Below are positions 1-7,346 of a stretch of DNA of 43,938 bases, one piece after another (the stretch's first letter is position 1; every line of letters begins with the position of its first letter). The DNA comes from Syntrophobacterales bacterium. Lineage in GTDB: Bacteria; Desulfobacterota; Syntrophorhabdia; Syntrophorhabdales; Syntrophorhabdaceae. The notes beneath the pieces are model-generated. The model searched no databases and had not been told where the DNA came from. It saw only the letters and a list, made by a program, of their open reading frames with translations. The stretch covers positions 1 through 43,938 of the forward strand of contig JAISPL010000036.1 in assembly GCA_031274925.1 (NCBI GenBank), given 5' to 3'. The translations under genes were made by a program, and so were the position numbers.

Positions 1-120
1 TGCATCTATTATGCGTTTACGTAAGTCCTTCGATAATGGCGCTGGCGTCCTGTAAACACCCCTTCTTCTTGGATATTTACAGAATATTCTATAGTATGTG
101 TTTTGTTAAGTTGGTATAAT

Positions 121-147
121 AAGACTGCCCTCGGTAAAGGCGGTCTT
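121..147. other. Imperfect inverted repeat
   Basis: AAGACTGCC (121-129) faces GGCGGTCTT (139-147) with one G-U type pair and a 9-nt loop. It directly follows a TATAAT at 115-120, but no -35 element is visible and no T-tract follows. The function is unknown. Confidence 0.3.
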
Positions 148-208
148 GAGGCTTAGTTCATCAATGGTCTCGGGACGGTGATTACGATCAGTCTAACTTC
201 AGAGTTTC

Positions 209-230
209 CTGTAGCTTGTTGCAGGGTATT
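209..230 (-). repeat. Degenerate REP-like repeat, copy A
   Basis: Read on the minus strand this is AATACC-CTG-CAACAAGCTACAG. Copy B at 5100-5120 on the plus strand differs mainly in the central triplet (ATA instead of CTG). The core is itself weakly palindromic. It resembles the CCxGCAxCAAGCTGCxGG type of extragenic palindrome found in Deltaproteobacteria; that resemblance is from memory and not searched. Confidence 0.35.
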
Positions 231-445
231 TATTCTTAGCCCCTTGTCAGTTAAGGGTTAGCTCCAAGATATTCGGCTTCTATCTGGTAACCAAGAAGCT
301 CCGAAAAGGGTGCAACGGGCGCTGGCATTATCGCTCCTCATGTCGATGAGGCTCGTCTTTGGGACGATCCATGTCATTTATGATTATTTCCACAACATTA
401 TGATCCAAGGCAATATTCGTTTCTCGTGGTCACGGTTATCTAAAG

Positions 446-464
446 CACGGTCGTCCCGACCGTG
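446..464. other. Perfect 8-bp hairpin with 3-nt loop
   Basis: CACGGTCG (446-453) and CGACCGTG (457-464) are exact reverse complements around TCC. No T-tract follows, so it is not a standard intrinsic terminator. The gap 1-666 contains several such hairpins (also CCTCAT/ATGAGG near 335) and no convincing gene. Confidence 0.45.
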
Positions 465-528
465 ATTCAGGGGCGCATGCCTTTCCCTCCGTCTAACTTT
501 TGTCGCCATCTTCAGGAAGGGAATGGAA

Positions 529-563
529 CCGGGGGCAATGGATCAAATCATTGCCTCCCCCGG
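529..563. other. Stable stem-loop upstream of first fdhD
   Basis: CCGGGGGCAATG (529-540) pairs with CATTGCCTCCCCCGG (549-563), 12 bp interrupted by a 3-nt bulge, with loop GATCAAAT. A run of six Ts follows about 14 nt later (578-583). It may be a late terminator for upstream transcription or a leader structure for the fdhD genes. The T-run is too far away for a textbook terminator. Confidence 0.35.
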
Positions 564-666
564 GGCTTCTGACCTGCTTTTTTAGATTATTCATTGGCGT
601 ATGATTGTGATATACTGGCAGTATTATGGAGATCAATATGGTTGCTGTCCTCATTTCTGGCGTTCT

Positions 667-1368
667 ATGGAAAGCAAAATTCTGAAAGAGGTATCCTATA
701 TCGGGTCTGACGGGGACGCGGTTTCCGTCTGCGAAAAAATCATTAGGGAGAGTGCGCTCAAGGTAATGATCGATGGGGAGTACTATGCGACAGCAATGAT
801 AATGGCCGATATGGAAAAGGAATATGTGGCCGGGCACCTCTTTGCGCAGGGAGTAATAAACAGTGTGGCTGACATCATCGCCGTGGAAATCGAAAATGAC
901 GTCGCCCGTGTGCAGTTGAGAGGCGATAGGAAGAGACAGACTATTTCCGGGAATGTCCGCTCCTGCATTGTCGTCTCAGGACGGGATGTCTTCAATTGCG
1001 TCCGGGCCATTCTCAAGTCGCCGGTTTTCGCCGAGACCGAGGCCGTGCACTCGGCCGGGCTGTTCCTGAACGGCAAAGAAGCCATCTCTATCGCTCAAGA
1101 CATTGGCCGCCACAATGCGCTGGATAAAGTTGTCGGGGATGCTATGTTTAAGAATATTGATTTTGGAAGAACGCTCGCCGCTTCCACGGGAAGGCAGCCG
1201 ACCGAGATGATCATAAAGTGCATAAAGACCGGTATTCCGATCATTGCCACCAAGGGCGTGCCCACATCGGCGGCCGTGGAACTGGCGGAAAAGGCGGGGA
1301 TAACAATCGTGGGGCTGGTGAGGGCCGAGACTATGACGGTCTATTCTCACCCGGAGAGGATTGGATAG
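667..1368 (+). CDS. fdhD: FdhD-family sulfurtransferase, paralogue 1
   Basis: FdhD-like protein of 233 aa. Canonical FdhD passes sulfur from the cysteine desulfurase IscS to the Mo/W-bis-MGD cofactor of formate dehydrogenase, in the cytoplasm. Family signatures seen: EYVAGHLFAQG near residue 52, DIGRHNALDKVVG, STGRQPTEMIIK and GIPIIATKG...ELAEKAGITIVGLVR near the C-terminus. The usual CGxC loop is replaced by RSCIVVSG: Cys100 is kept and the second cysteine is Val103. I chose the ATG at 667 because the family normally begins close to this point; an earlier in-frame ATG at 601 has no ribosome site. A second, divergent copy follows after 35 nt. No formate dehydrogenase gene lies in the window, so the client enzyme is unknown. 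Confidence 0.85.
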   Translation: MESKILKEVSYIGSDGDAVSVCEKIIRESALKVMIDGEYYATAMIMADMEKEYVAGHLFAQGVINSVADIIAVEIENDVARVQLRGDRKRQTISGNVRSCIVVSGRDVFNCVRAILKSPVFAETEAVHSAGLFLNGKEAISIAQDIGRHNALDKVVGDAMFKNIDFGRTLAASTGRQPTEMIIKCIKTGIPIIATKGVPTSAAVELAEKAGITIVGLVRAETMTVYSHPERIG

Positions 1369-1403
1369 ATTTGACGATCGCGGGTGAGGGCGACTGTATA
1401 CTG

Positions 1404-2219
1404 ATGGACACTGCAAAGACTTTAAACGTTCAAAGATTTACGGGAGTAAAATTTGTGCCCTCCGAGTCAAGAGTGGTGGTCGAAAAAGAGTTGCCTGTCT
1501 ATGTGAATGGGGAACATCTCGCCACCGCTTCCCTGGTACCCTCCATGGAGAAAGAGTTTGTTGCCGGATACCTTTTTGGACAGGGCTTTATCGACAGCGT
1601 CGGGGAGATCGTGGAACTTAAAATCACGGAGAGAGGAGCGGACGTTGTCCTGGTAAGGACGGATGTGGCATCAACCAGGAAGACGAAGGCAAGCTGCCGC
1701 ATCGTTTCAGGCGGCGGCCGCACGGCCTATTTCGAATCAGGCATTTCTTCTCGGATAAAGTCTGGCCTCAAAATCGAGAGAAGGAAGATTTTCCGGGCAA
1801 TGAATACCTTATTTGAAAATGCAGTCCTCTACGATGAAACCGGAGGCGTTCATGCGGCTGCCCTTTTCGACGAAGGGATGCACCGTCTCTCCATCGTGGA
1901 AGATATAGGAAGACATAATACGCTGGATAAAATCATCGGCTATGCACTCTTTCATAATATCGATTTTGCCGGGACTTTCGTGGTTTCTACGGGCCGTATG
2001 TCATCGGAAATGATCGTTAAGGTTTGCCGTGCCGGCATTCCGCTTGTGGCTACCAAAACCGCCGTTACCGATGAAGGCTTAAGAATCGCTGAAGACCACG
2101 GGCTTACCGTCGTCGGTTTTGTCCGGGACGCTGGCTCTAAAATGCACACGGATATGGAAGTCAGGGTCTTCGAAAAAGCGCAGATGAAAATATATACCGG
2201 TGCGGACCGGGTACTTTAA
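1404..2219 (+). CDS. fdhD: FdhD-family sulfurtransferase, paralogue 2
   Basis: Second FdhD homologue (271 aa) in tandem with the first and clearly diverged from it, so not a recent duplication. Shared motifs are EFVAGYLFGQG, VEDIGRHNTLDKIIG, STGRMSSEMIVK and GIPLVATKTAV. The cysteine loop reads KASCRIVSGG: Cys98 is retained and the second CxxC cysteine is Val101, the same loss as in paralogue 1. The start is uncertain: ATG at 1404 is used, but an in-frame TTG at 1371 has a better-placed GGAGAGGA (1353-1360). The C-terminus carries about 15 residues beyond the usual end. It is probably co-transcribed with its neighbours and may act on another molybdo- or tungstoenzyme, or work as a pair with paralogue 1. 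Confidence 0.85.
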   Translation: MDTAKTLNVQRFTGVKFVPSESRVVVEKELPVYVNGEHLATASLVPSMEKEFVAGYLFGQGFIDSVGEIVELKITERGADVVLVRTDVASTRKTKASCRIVSGGGRTAYFESGISSRIKSGLKIERRKIFRAMNTLFENAVLYDETGGVHAAALFDEGMHRLSIVEDIGRHNTLDKIIGYALFHNIDFAGTFVVSTGRMSSEMIVKVCRAGIPLVATKTAVTDEGLRIAEDHGLTVVGFVRDAGSKMHTDMEVRVFEKAQMKIYTGADRVL

Positions 2220-2237
2220 GGAAACAGGTGTACCGCT

Positions 2238-2492
2238 ATGGCAAGATATTCCCATCGTTTTGTGGAAATGTATGATGGTTTTGTGGGGTATGGCCTGGAC
2301 AGACAGTCCGATGAAAATACCGTCCAGTTCTACCTGCAGAAGTTCTCGGATGACGATCTGATGAAAACGGTTTTGAAGAGGATGACCGACGACGATCTGG
2401 CAGAGATATTCGATGTAATTGGTAAGATGCTGAAAAAACATCTGAACGAGCCCGAATACCACCGACTATTTCTCAAAGACGAAGGGGTGTGA
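2238..2492 (+). CDS. Small acidic protein downstream of fdhD pair
   Basis: 84-aa soluble protein with no signal peptide or membrane segment. It is rich in Asp, Glu, Lys and aromatic residues, with two DDDL motifs (FSDDDL and MTDDDL) in a predicted helical core. A good ribosome site (AAGGAAACAGG) precedes the ATG and the gene starts 18 nt after the second fdhD, so it is likely in the same operon. I do not recognise the family with certainty. The position suggests a helper for formate dehydrogenase or molybdoenzyme maturation, which is inference from context only. Confidence 0.7.
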   Translation: MARYSHRFVEMYDGFVGYGLDRQSDENTVQFYLQKFSDDDLMKTVLKRMTDDDLAEIFDVIGKMLKKHLNEPEYHRLFLKDEGV

Positions 2493-2505
2493 TCCGCTCC
2501 CGTTT

Positions 2506-2900
2506 TTATCTACGATTGCATGGGCCCGCGATATGCAAAGAGATACCATGTTGGTTCTGCGTACCTGTCATAACCGGCTCGACGATCGGTGCATTCACCA
2601 GCATGCCGGACCGCCGCTATACGCGAGCACATTTGCCTCCTATCTGCCTTGTGCCATCCGAATTCCTTATATTTTAGAAGCGCGTCGATCCATTCGGACT
2701 GATCTGCAGAGGTTTTTCCAGATATTTTTTAAAAAGTCTTCCGTCCTTATCATAATAGTTAACTTCCGTAACGGTGAGATGGTCTGTTTGGTCCGTATTC
2801 CAGGCACTCACGGTGGCGACGCGATCCCAAAGCAACAAGGTCTTTTTGCTCCTGAAACAGATATTAAGGGTATCGGGAACATAACTGGTTGACGTATTAA
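2506..2900 (-). pseudogene. Decayed DUF3124-family gene
   Basis: The minus strand encodes one continuous frame resembling DUF3124, a family of probable exported proteins of unknown function. It starts near SYVPDTLNICFR (about 2890) and runs through ATVSAWNTDQ, LTVTEVNYYDKDGRLFKKYL and ISPNGSTRF. It is interrupted by TAA at 2674-2676 and TAG at 2617-2619, then continues in the same frame with MLVNAPIVEPVMTGTQNQHG, which matches the family's C-terminal block, and ends at TAA 2506-2508. No signal peptide or start remains; the upstream end abuts the MFS gene on the other strand. Two nonsense codons without frameshifts point to fairly recent decay. The family assignment is from memory of conserved blocks. 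Confidence 0.65.
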
Positions 2901-2965
2901 GTATATTGGACAAAGAGGGTAATACATTATAGAGTATTGCCGGACTTGGATATGAGGACATAGGT

Positions 2966-4195
2966 ATGGATGCAGAGAAGACAATAAGACCATCAGGGCA
3001 GTGTGAGCCAGAGACAGCCCCTCCGTCGGGAGAGGGAACTTTGGCAGCGAGGCAGTCTGGAACCCTTGTGGCACTCTTTGCCATCGGGTTCTTCGCTTTT
3101 CTCAATCTGTATACAACCCAGCCGCTCTTGCCTCAATTTCGGCATTTCTTCATGGCGTCTGAACTTCTGGTGAGTTTTACTGTGAGTGCCCCGGTCCTTG
3201 CGGTGACGCTCACGGCCTTCATGATCGGGCTTGTCGCCGATGCAGTGGGTCGCAAAAGGGTGATTATTGCCGCCGTTTTTGGTCTTTCTCTTCCCACAAT
3301 TCTGGCTGGGACATCGGCTAACCTTGGTCAGCTCGTGATGTGGCGTTTTTGGCAGGGGCTCTTCATTGCAGGCATCACATCCGTCACCATCGCCTATATC
3401 AGTGAGGAGTCGCCATCCAAGTCGCTGGGATCCATCATGGCGACCTATGTTACCGGGACCGTCGTGGGCGGCTTTGTGGGTCGCTTCAGTGCCGGGTTTA
3501 TTTCGGCCCGATACGGCTGGCGAATTTCCTTTATCGTCCTTGGCGTGGCAACCATGGCAGGTGCAATTGCTGCATGGTCGCTTCTCCCCCGTTCTACGAA
3601 ATTCATCCGACACCGCAATATTGTCCAGGCTCTGAAACCCATGTGGGGGCATCTCAAGAATCCTCCTCTTTTAGCCACTTATGCCACGGGGTTCAATGTC
3701 CTTTTCTGTCTCGTAGGAACGTTTACCTACGTGAACTTCTATTTGGCGGACAAGCCGTTCCTTTTAGGTCCCACCGCCCTTGCATTGATATTCGTTGTCT
3801 ACCTTGTCGGAGTAGTAATCACTCCTTTGGCAGGGCGGTTCATGGATCGCGTCGGCCAGCGGAAGGTACTTATGGGGGCTGCGGGAATGTCTGCAACAGG
3901 AATGGCCATGACCTTGATTCACTCCCTGCCGCTCATTATCGCTGGGCTTGCCCTCGTGGCTTCAGGGGTCTTCGCATGCCACTCCGCGTCGGCGAGCCAC
4001 GTGGGAAAGGCGGCCCGCGAAGCACGCTCTTCCGCGGCAGGTCTCTACATCTCTTTTTACTATCTCGGCGGCTTCGCCGGCTCCGTCATTCCCGGCATTC
4101 TCTGGAAGTACGCCGGATGGCGCGGTTGCGTGGCGATCATGATCTTCATGCAATTAATCGCTATATTGATCGCCAACCGGTGGTGGCAGCGCTAA
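2966..4195 (+). CDS. MFS transporter, YnfM-like
   Basis: Major facilitator superfamily inner-membrane protein of 409 aa with about 12 transmembrane helices after a roughly 30-residue cytoplasmic N-terminus. The cytoplasmic loop 2-3 motif GLVADAVGRKRVI is clear, as is the second-half equivalent GRFMDRVGQRKVL. The spacing and the blocks TYVTGTVVGGFVGR and SSAAGLYISFYYLGGFAGS resemble the E. coli YnfM branch of putative exporters; the substrate is unknown. A GAGGA sits 7 nt before the ATG. It stands alone, with a gene remnant upstream on the opposite strand. A weak 6-bp inverted repeat (4200-4219) follows the stop codon. Confidence 0.9.
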   Translation: MDAEKTIRPSGQCEPETAPPSGEGTLAARQSGTLVALFAIGFFAFLNLYTTQPLLPQFRHFFMASELLVSFTVSAPVLAVTLTAFMIGLVADAVGRKRVIIAAVFGLSLPTILAGTSANLGQLVMWRFWQGLFIAGITSVTIAYISEESPSKSLGSIMATYVTGTVVGGFVGRFSAGFISARYGWRISFIVLGVATMAGAIAAWSLLPRSTKFIRHRNIVQALKPMWGHLKNPPLLATYATGFNVLFCLVGTFTYVNFYLADKPFLLGPTALALIFVVYLVGVVITPLAGRFMDRVGQRKVLMGAAGMSATGMAMTLIHSLPLIIAGLALVASGVFACHSASASHVGKAAREARSSAAGLYISFYYLGGFAGSVIPGILWKYAGWRGCVAIMIFMQLIAILIANRWWQR

Positions 4196-4199
4196 AAGC

Positions 4200-4219
4200 A
4201 AAGGCGCAATCATGCCTTT
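4200..4219. other. Inverted repeat after MFS gene
   Basis: AAAGGC (4200-4205) pairs with GCCTTT (4214-4219) around an 8-nt loop, starting 5 nt after the transporter stop. No T-tract follows, so termination is only a possibility. The rest of 4220-4478 shows no gene or RNA I can support. Confidence 0.25.
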
Positions 4220-4478
4220 CCCTTGGCAAACCATCGACAGACGCCTGACAAGTATTATAAGAAGTATTTGCTCAATAAAAAGAATGTCCTGATCTTTAAG
4301 AAGAAAGACAATATTGCTCTGGTCAGCCTCACCCGCTATAGGTGTTCCGGCAAGAGTAGCCGAGGTTGCGTTTCCCAGAATTCGCGTAGGGGCAGTCCCT
4401 CGTGACAGCCGTTTTTAAATAACGACTAACGTCTGATAACCAATGACTTCAAAGACATCCTGGCGCGAACCTATTTCG

Positions 4479-4507
4479 TTGATTTTGTGATTGATCGGGG
4501 GTATATT
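4479..4507 (+). promoter_or_regulatory. Sigma70-type promoter for tadA
   Basis: TTGATT (4479-4484), a 17-nt spacer and TATATT (4502-4507). Transcription would begin near 4514, almost at the tadA ATG (4516), so the mRNA would be nearly leaderless unless translation starts further in. Confidence 0.45.
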
Positions 4508-4515
4508 TATTGTCC

Positions 4516-5010
4516 ATGGAAAGCCAAGCCATCATGCAGATCTGTCTTGACGAGGCTTGGAGGGCCTTTGACGATGGTGAAGTTCCTGTCGGTGCGGTTG
4601 TAGTCTCGGCCGGGGGAGCGGTAGTTGCAAGAACTCACAACCTCACGATTCGTGCTAATTCCCCTACGGCCCATGCGGAGATCCTCGCAATAAACGAGGC
4701 GGCGAAGGCATTAGGGAACTACCGCCTTACGGGATGTTCGCTTTACGTGACAATGGAACCTTGCGTCATGTGCGCCGGGGCAATAATAGAGGCGAGGCTG
4801 AAGGAGGTAATATTCGGATGCTTCGACGCGAAAAGAGGCGGCCTCTGCTCAATCGTTGATATAAATACACTCCCCCTGAACCACAAGCTGGAGATAAAGG
4901 GAGGAGTGCTCGAAAATGAAAGCAAGGCACTGCTCAGAAGATTCTTTCAATTAAGGAGAGGTACCGAAGTGGTCATAACGGGGCCGACTCGAAATCGGCT
5001 GTACGCCTGA
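4516..5010 (+). CDS. tadA: tRNA-specific adenosine deaminase TadA
   Basis: Zinc-dependent deaminase (164 aa) that converts A34 to inosine in tRNA-Arg(ACG). The catalytic set is complete: His53 and Glu55 in TAHAEILAI, and Cys83 and Cys86 in EPCVMCAGAI. The family's usual end, FFQLRR, is followed by about 18 extra residues encoded by the overlapping tRNA-Ser gene (from 4955). This tail is therefore probably an accidental extension and may be removed by tRNA processing of the transcript. ATG 4516 is chosen over an in-frame TTG at 4510. No good Shine-Dalgarno sequence is visible, which fits the near-leaderless promoter placement. Confidence 0.92.
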   Translation: MESQAIMQICLDEAWRAFDDGEVPVGAVVVSAGGAVVARTHNLTIRANSPTAHAEILAINEAAKALGNYRLTGCSLYVTMEPCVMCAGAIIEARLKEVIFGCFDAKRGGLCSIVDINTLPLNHKLEIKGGVLENESKALLRRFFQLRRGTEVVITGPTRNRLYA

Positions 5011-5045
5011 TAAGCGTACCGTGGGTTCGAATCCCACCCTCTCCG
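4955..5045 (+). tRNA. tRNA-Ser(CGA)
   Basis: A complete class II tRNA. The 7-bp acceptor stem is GGAGAGG (4955-4961) with CCTCTCC (5038-5044), discriminator G5045. The anticodon stem GCCGA/TCGGC encloses loop CTCGAAA, giving anticodon CGA. A long variable arm (GTACGC...GCGTAC) is typical of tRNA-Ser. The T-arm is GTGGG-TTCGAAT-CCCAC. CCA is not encoded. A T-run (5046-5051) directly follows. The first 56 nt overlap the end of tadA on the same strand. Confidence 0.95.
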
Positions 5046-5095
5046 TTTTTTACCTCGTTAATTCAAGTCGGCATTAAATCTTGTAGTCATCAACG

Positions 5096-5131
5096 AATCA
5101 ATACCATACAACAAGCTACAGAGTATTGATT
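5096..5131. repeat. Inverted repeat containing REP-like copy B
   Basis: AATCAATAC (5096-5104) and GTATTGATT (5123-5131) are perfect 9-bp complements around an 18-nt loop. The segment AATACC-ATA-CAACAAGCTACAG (5100-5120) matches the minus strand of 209-230. No T-tract follows the hairpin. The rest of 5046-5257 shows nothing else I can support. Confidence 0.45.
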
Positions 5132-5257
5132 TCATTCACCCCACATGTGTGATGTATCCACACGGGCAATGAGATCAACAGGTCATACCATAAATTTGGT
5201 CTTGATGAGTTATGTTTACCGAGGTAACCAACGACGACGACCGCCTCCCCGGCTTTT

Positions 5258-5288
5258 TTGAAAAACCTTTTCCATTATGTTGTATAAT
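5258..5288 (+). promoter_or_regulatory. Sigma70-type promoter for the ASKHA gene
   Basis: TTGAAA (5258-5263) and a consensus TATAAT (5283-5288) are separated by 19 nt, slightly long. The gene starts 30 nt downstream with AAGGA as ribosome site. Confidence 0.5.
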
Positions 5289-5318
5289 AGCGGCAAGAGA
5301 TGACACTGAAGGATATTC

Positions 5319-7298
5319 ATGGCGGAATACAGGGTTAAATTTTTTCCGATGGAGACAATGTTTAGTGCTGCTGAAAGCGATAATCTCCTTGACGTGGCGA
5401 TGAGATCTGGCGTCCACATCAATGCTTCCTGCGGAGGAAACGGCACATGCGGTAAATGCAGGATCATGCTGCGTGAAGGTGATGTGAATTCTCCTTCCCA
5501 CCGGACCATTACGCCGGAAGATTACGGGAACGGAGTTAGGCTCGCGTGTATGACCGCCATCCATGGTGATATAGCCGTAGAAGTGCCGTTGGAGTCCCAA
5601 GTTGACAGGACGGCCCTCGGCAGGCGGCGGGAGGCGCCCCATATCCTCTCCCCCTCCGATGCAGGCAAGCTCGTGGCCGGGATGGAGATTGATCCCGCAG
5701 TTTTTAAGAGATACATCAAGCTCCCTGAGCCAACCATGGAAGACAATATCTCCGACCTTGCGAGACTTACGAGAGAACTCAGGACGCAGTGCGGTATTCA
5801 CGTTCCATACGTCGATTTCCTGGTTTTAAAGAAGCTTGCGAAGGTATTGAGGGCCGGGAAGTGGAAGGTTACCGTGACGATTGCCACCACCGGCTCCAGT
5901 TATACGCTCATCAATGTGGAGCAGGGAAACAGAGAGTTTGAGAATTACTCCATCGTACTGGACATAGGCACCACCACCATCTGCGGTCAGCTTCTTGACC
6001 TTGCCAATTGCGGTGTTACCAGTATAATGGAGCGCCTGAAAAGCGAAAGGGATCTCTGCACCCTGTCTGAACACTCCGACTACAACAAACAGATCAGCTT
6101 TGGCGAAGATGTAATATCGAGAATTGTATTCTCCGGAAAGAAAGATGGGTTATGCAAGTTGCAGGAGGCCGTTGTTGACGCGATAAACCAGGTCATTGAT
6201 GAGCTTGTCGCGTCCGCCGGGATCATGGCAGATTCCATATCCCATGTTGTTTTTGCGGGAAATACAACTATGACCCACCTTCTTCTGGGCCTTGACCCCA
6301 CGTATATCATGCGGGCCCCGTACATACCCACCACAACCTTTTTTCCGCCCATCAGGGTCACCAGTCTCGGTGTGAAACTTGGCGACCATGTCCATGCCTT
6401 CACCTTCCCTTCTGTCGCGTCCTATGTTGGAGGGGATATCATTGCAGGCGTCCTCGGATCGGGTATGTTCCAGAGAAGCGAGACCACACTCTTTCTTGAT
6501 ATAGGAACCAACGGTGAAATCGTGCTTGGTAATAAAGACTGGCTCACATGCGCCTCCTGCTCCGCAGGGCCAGCATTTGAAGGGGGAGGCATAGAATTCG
6601 GCATGCGGGCGGGAAAAGGTGCGATAGAACAGGTACGCATCAACCCCTCAACATATGAGCCCATGATTCTGACCGTAGGGAAGTCCAAGCCCGTGGGCAT
6701 ATGCGGCTCCGGCCTCATTGATGTCGTGGCGGAGCTTCTGGAAACAGGTCTTATTGATCAGAAGGGCACATTCGACAGAAATGGAAAATCAGGGAGGGTC
6801 AGAGCCGGTGCGAACGGGCATGAGTATGTGCTGAGCTACGGGCCGGATACCGGGACCGGCCGGGATATTGTCATCACCGAATCAGATATTGACAACCTCA
6901 TCAGGACGAAAGCGGCGATCTATGCGGGCTGCAAAGTCCTTCTCGACAGTCTCGGTGTGAGCGTGAGTGAAATTGACACAGTCATTATCGCTGGTGGGTT
7001 CGGCCACTACATCGACCTCGAAAAGGCGATCACCATAGGCCTGTTCCCTGAACTGCCTCTCAGGAAATTCATATTTGTGGGAAACAGCGTCCTTCTCGGT
7101 GTACGGCTGGCCTCTTTTTCCAGTGAATTCCTTAAAGAAGTCAATGAAGTGACCCGCAAGATGACCAATGTTGAACTCTCTGCCAATCCTAGATTCATGG
7201 AGGAATTCGTGGCGTCCATGTTCCTGCCTCACACGGACGAGAGGGTTTTTCCGAAAGTCATGGAAAGACTTATGGGCACGCGAAAGAACGCCGAATAG
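5319..7298 (+). CDS. 2Fe-2S/ASKHA reductive activator of corrinoid proteins
   Basis: 659-aa protein of the RACo/RACE type, which uses ATP to drive reduction of inactive Co(II) corrinoid proteins back to Co(I). The N-terminal ferredoxin domain (about 1-95) has ligands Cys38, Cys44, Cys47 and Cys77. A linker leads to the large ASKHA ATPase region (DUF4445), with phosphate motifs IVLDIGTTT and FLDIGTNGE and the adenosine-side block VIIAGGFGHYID; LACMTA closes the ferredoxin domain. AAGGA precedes the ATG. A CooC-like ATPase follows 48 nt later. No corrinoid protein or methyltransferase is in the window, so the client (for example the CODH/ACS corrinoid protein or a demethylase) must be elsewhere. 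Confidence 0.88.
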   Translation: MAEYRVKFFPMETMFSAAESDNLLDVAMRSGVHINASCGGNGTCGKCRIMLREGDVNSPSHRTITPEDYGNGVRLACMTAIHGDIAVEVPLESQVDRTALGRRREAPHILSPSDAGKLVAGMEIDPAVFKRYIKLPEPTMEDNISDLARLTRELRTQCGIHVPYVDFLVLKKLAKVLRAGKWKVTVTIATTGSSYTLINVEQGNREFENYSIVLDIGTTTICGQLLDLANCGVTSIMERLKSERDLCTLSEHSDYNKQISFGEDVISRIVFSGKKDGLCKLQEAVVDAINQVIDELVASAGIMADSISHVVFAGNTTMTHLLLGLDPTYIMRAPYIPTTTFFPPIRVTSLGVKLGDHVHAFTFPSVASYVGGDIIAGVLGSGMFQRSETTLFLDIGTNGEIVLGNKDWLTCASCSAGPAFEGGGIEFGMRAGKGAIEQVRINPSTYEPMILTVGKSKPVGICGSGLIDVVAELLETGLIDQKGTFDRNGKSGRVRAGANGHEYVLSYGPDTGTGRDIVITESDIDNLIRTKAAIYAGCKVLLDSLGVSVSEIDTVIIAGGFGHYIDLEKAITIGLFPELPLRKFIFVGNSVLLGVRLASFSSEFLKEVNEVTRKMTNVELSANPRFMEEFVASMFLPHTDERVFPKVMERLMGTRKNAE

Positions 7299-7346
7299 GT
7301 TGATGAAGGCAGAAAAGAGAAAGGTAAAAGGTAAGGAATAAAGATT

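Noticed and set aside
529-666. Molybdenum-cofactor riboswitch upstream of fdhD
   Set aside because: A strong hairpin exists, but I do not recognise the conserved multi-stem layout of the Moco RNA.
638-685. Short frame with GGAG and ATG reading MVAVLISGVLWKAKF, overlapping the first fdhD start
   Set aside because: Only 15 codons and not obviously a regulatory leader; it overlaps the chosen fdhD start in another frame and is probably chance.
2617-2676. Possible stop-codon recoding (TAG as pyrrolysine) in the DUF3124 frame
   Set aside because: The other internal stop is TAA, which is not recoded, and there is no start or signal peptide. A pseudogene is simpler.
4223-4405. 60-codon frame after the MFS gene
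   Set aside because: No ribosome site, odd composition in its second half and no recognisable family.
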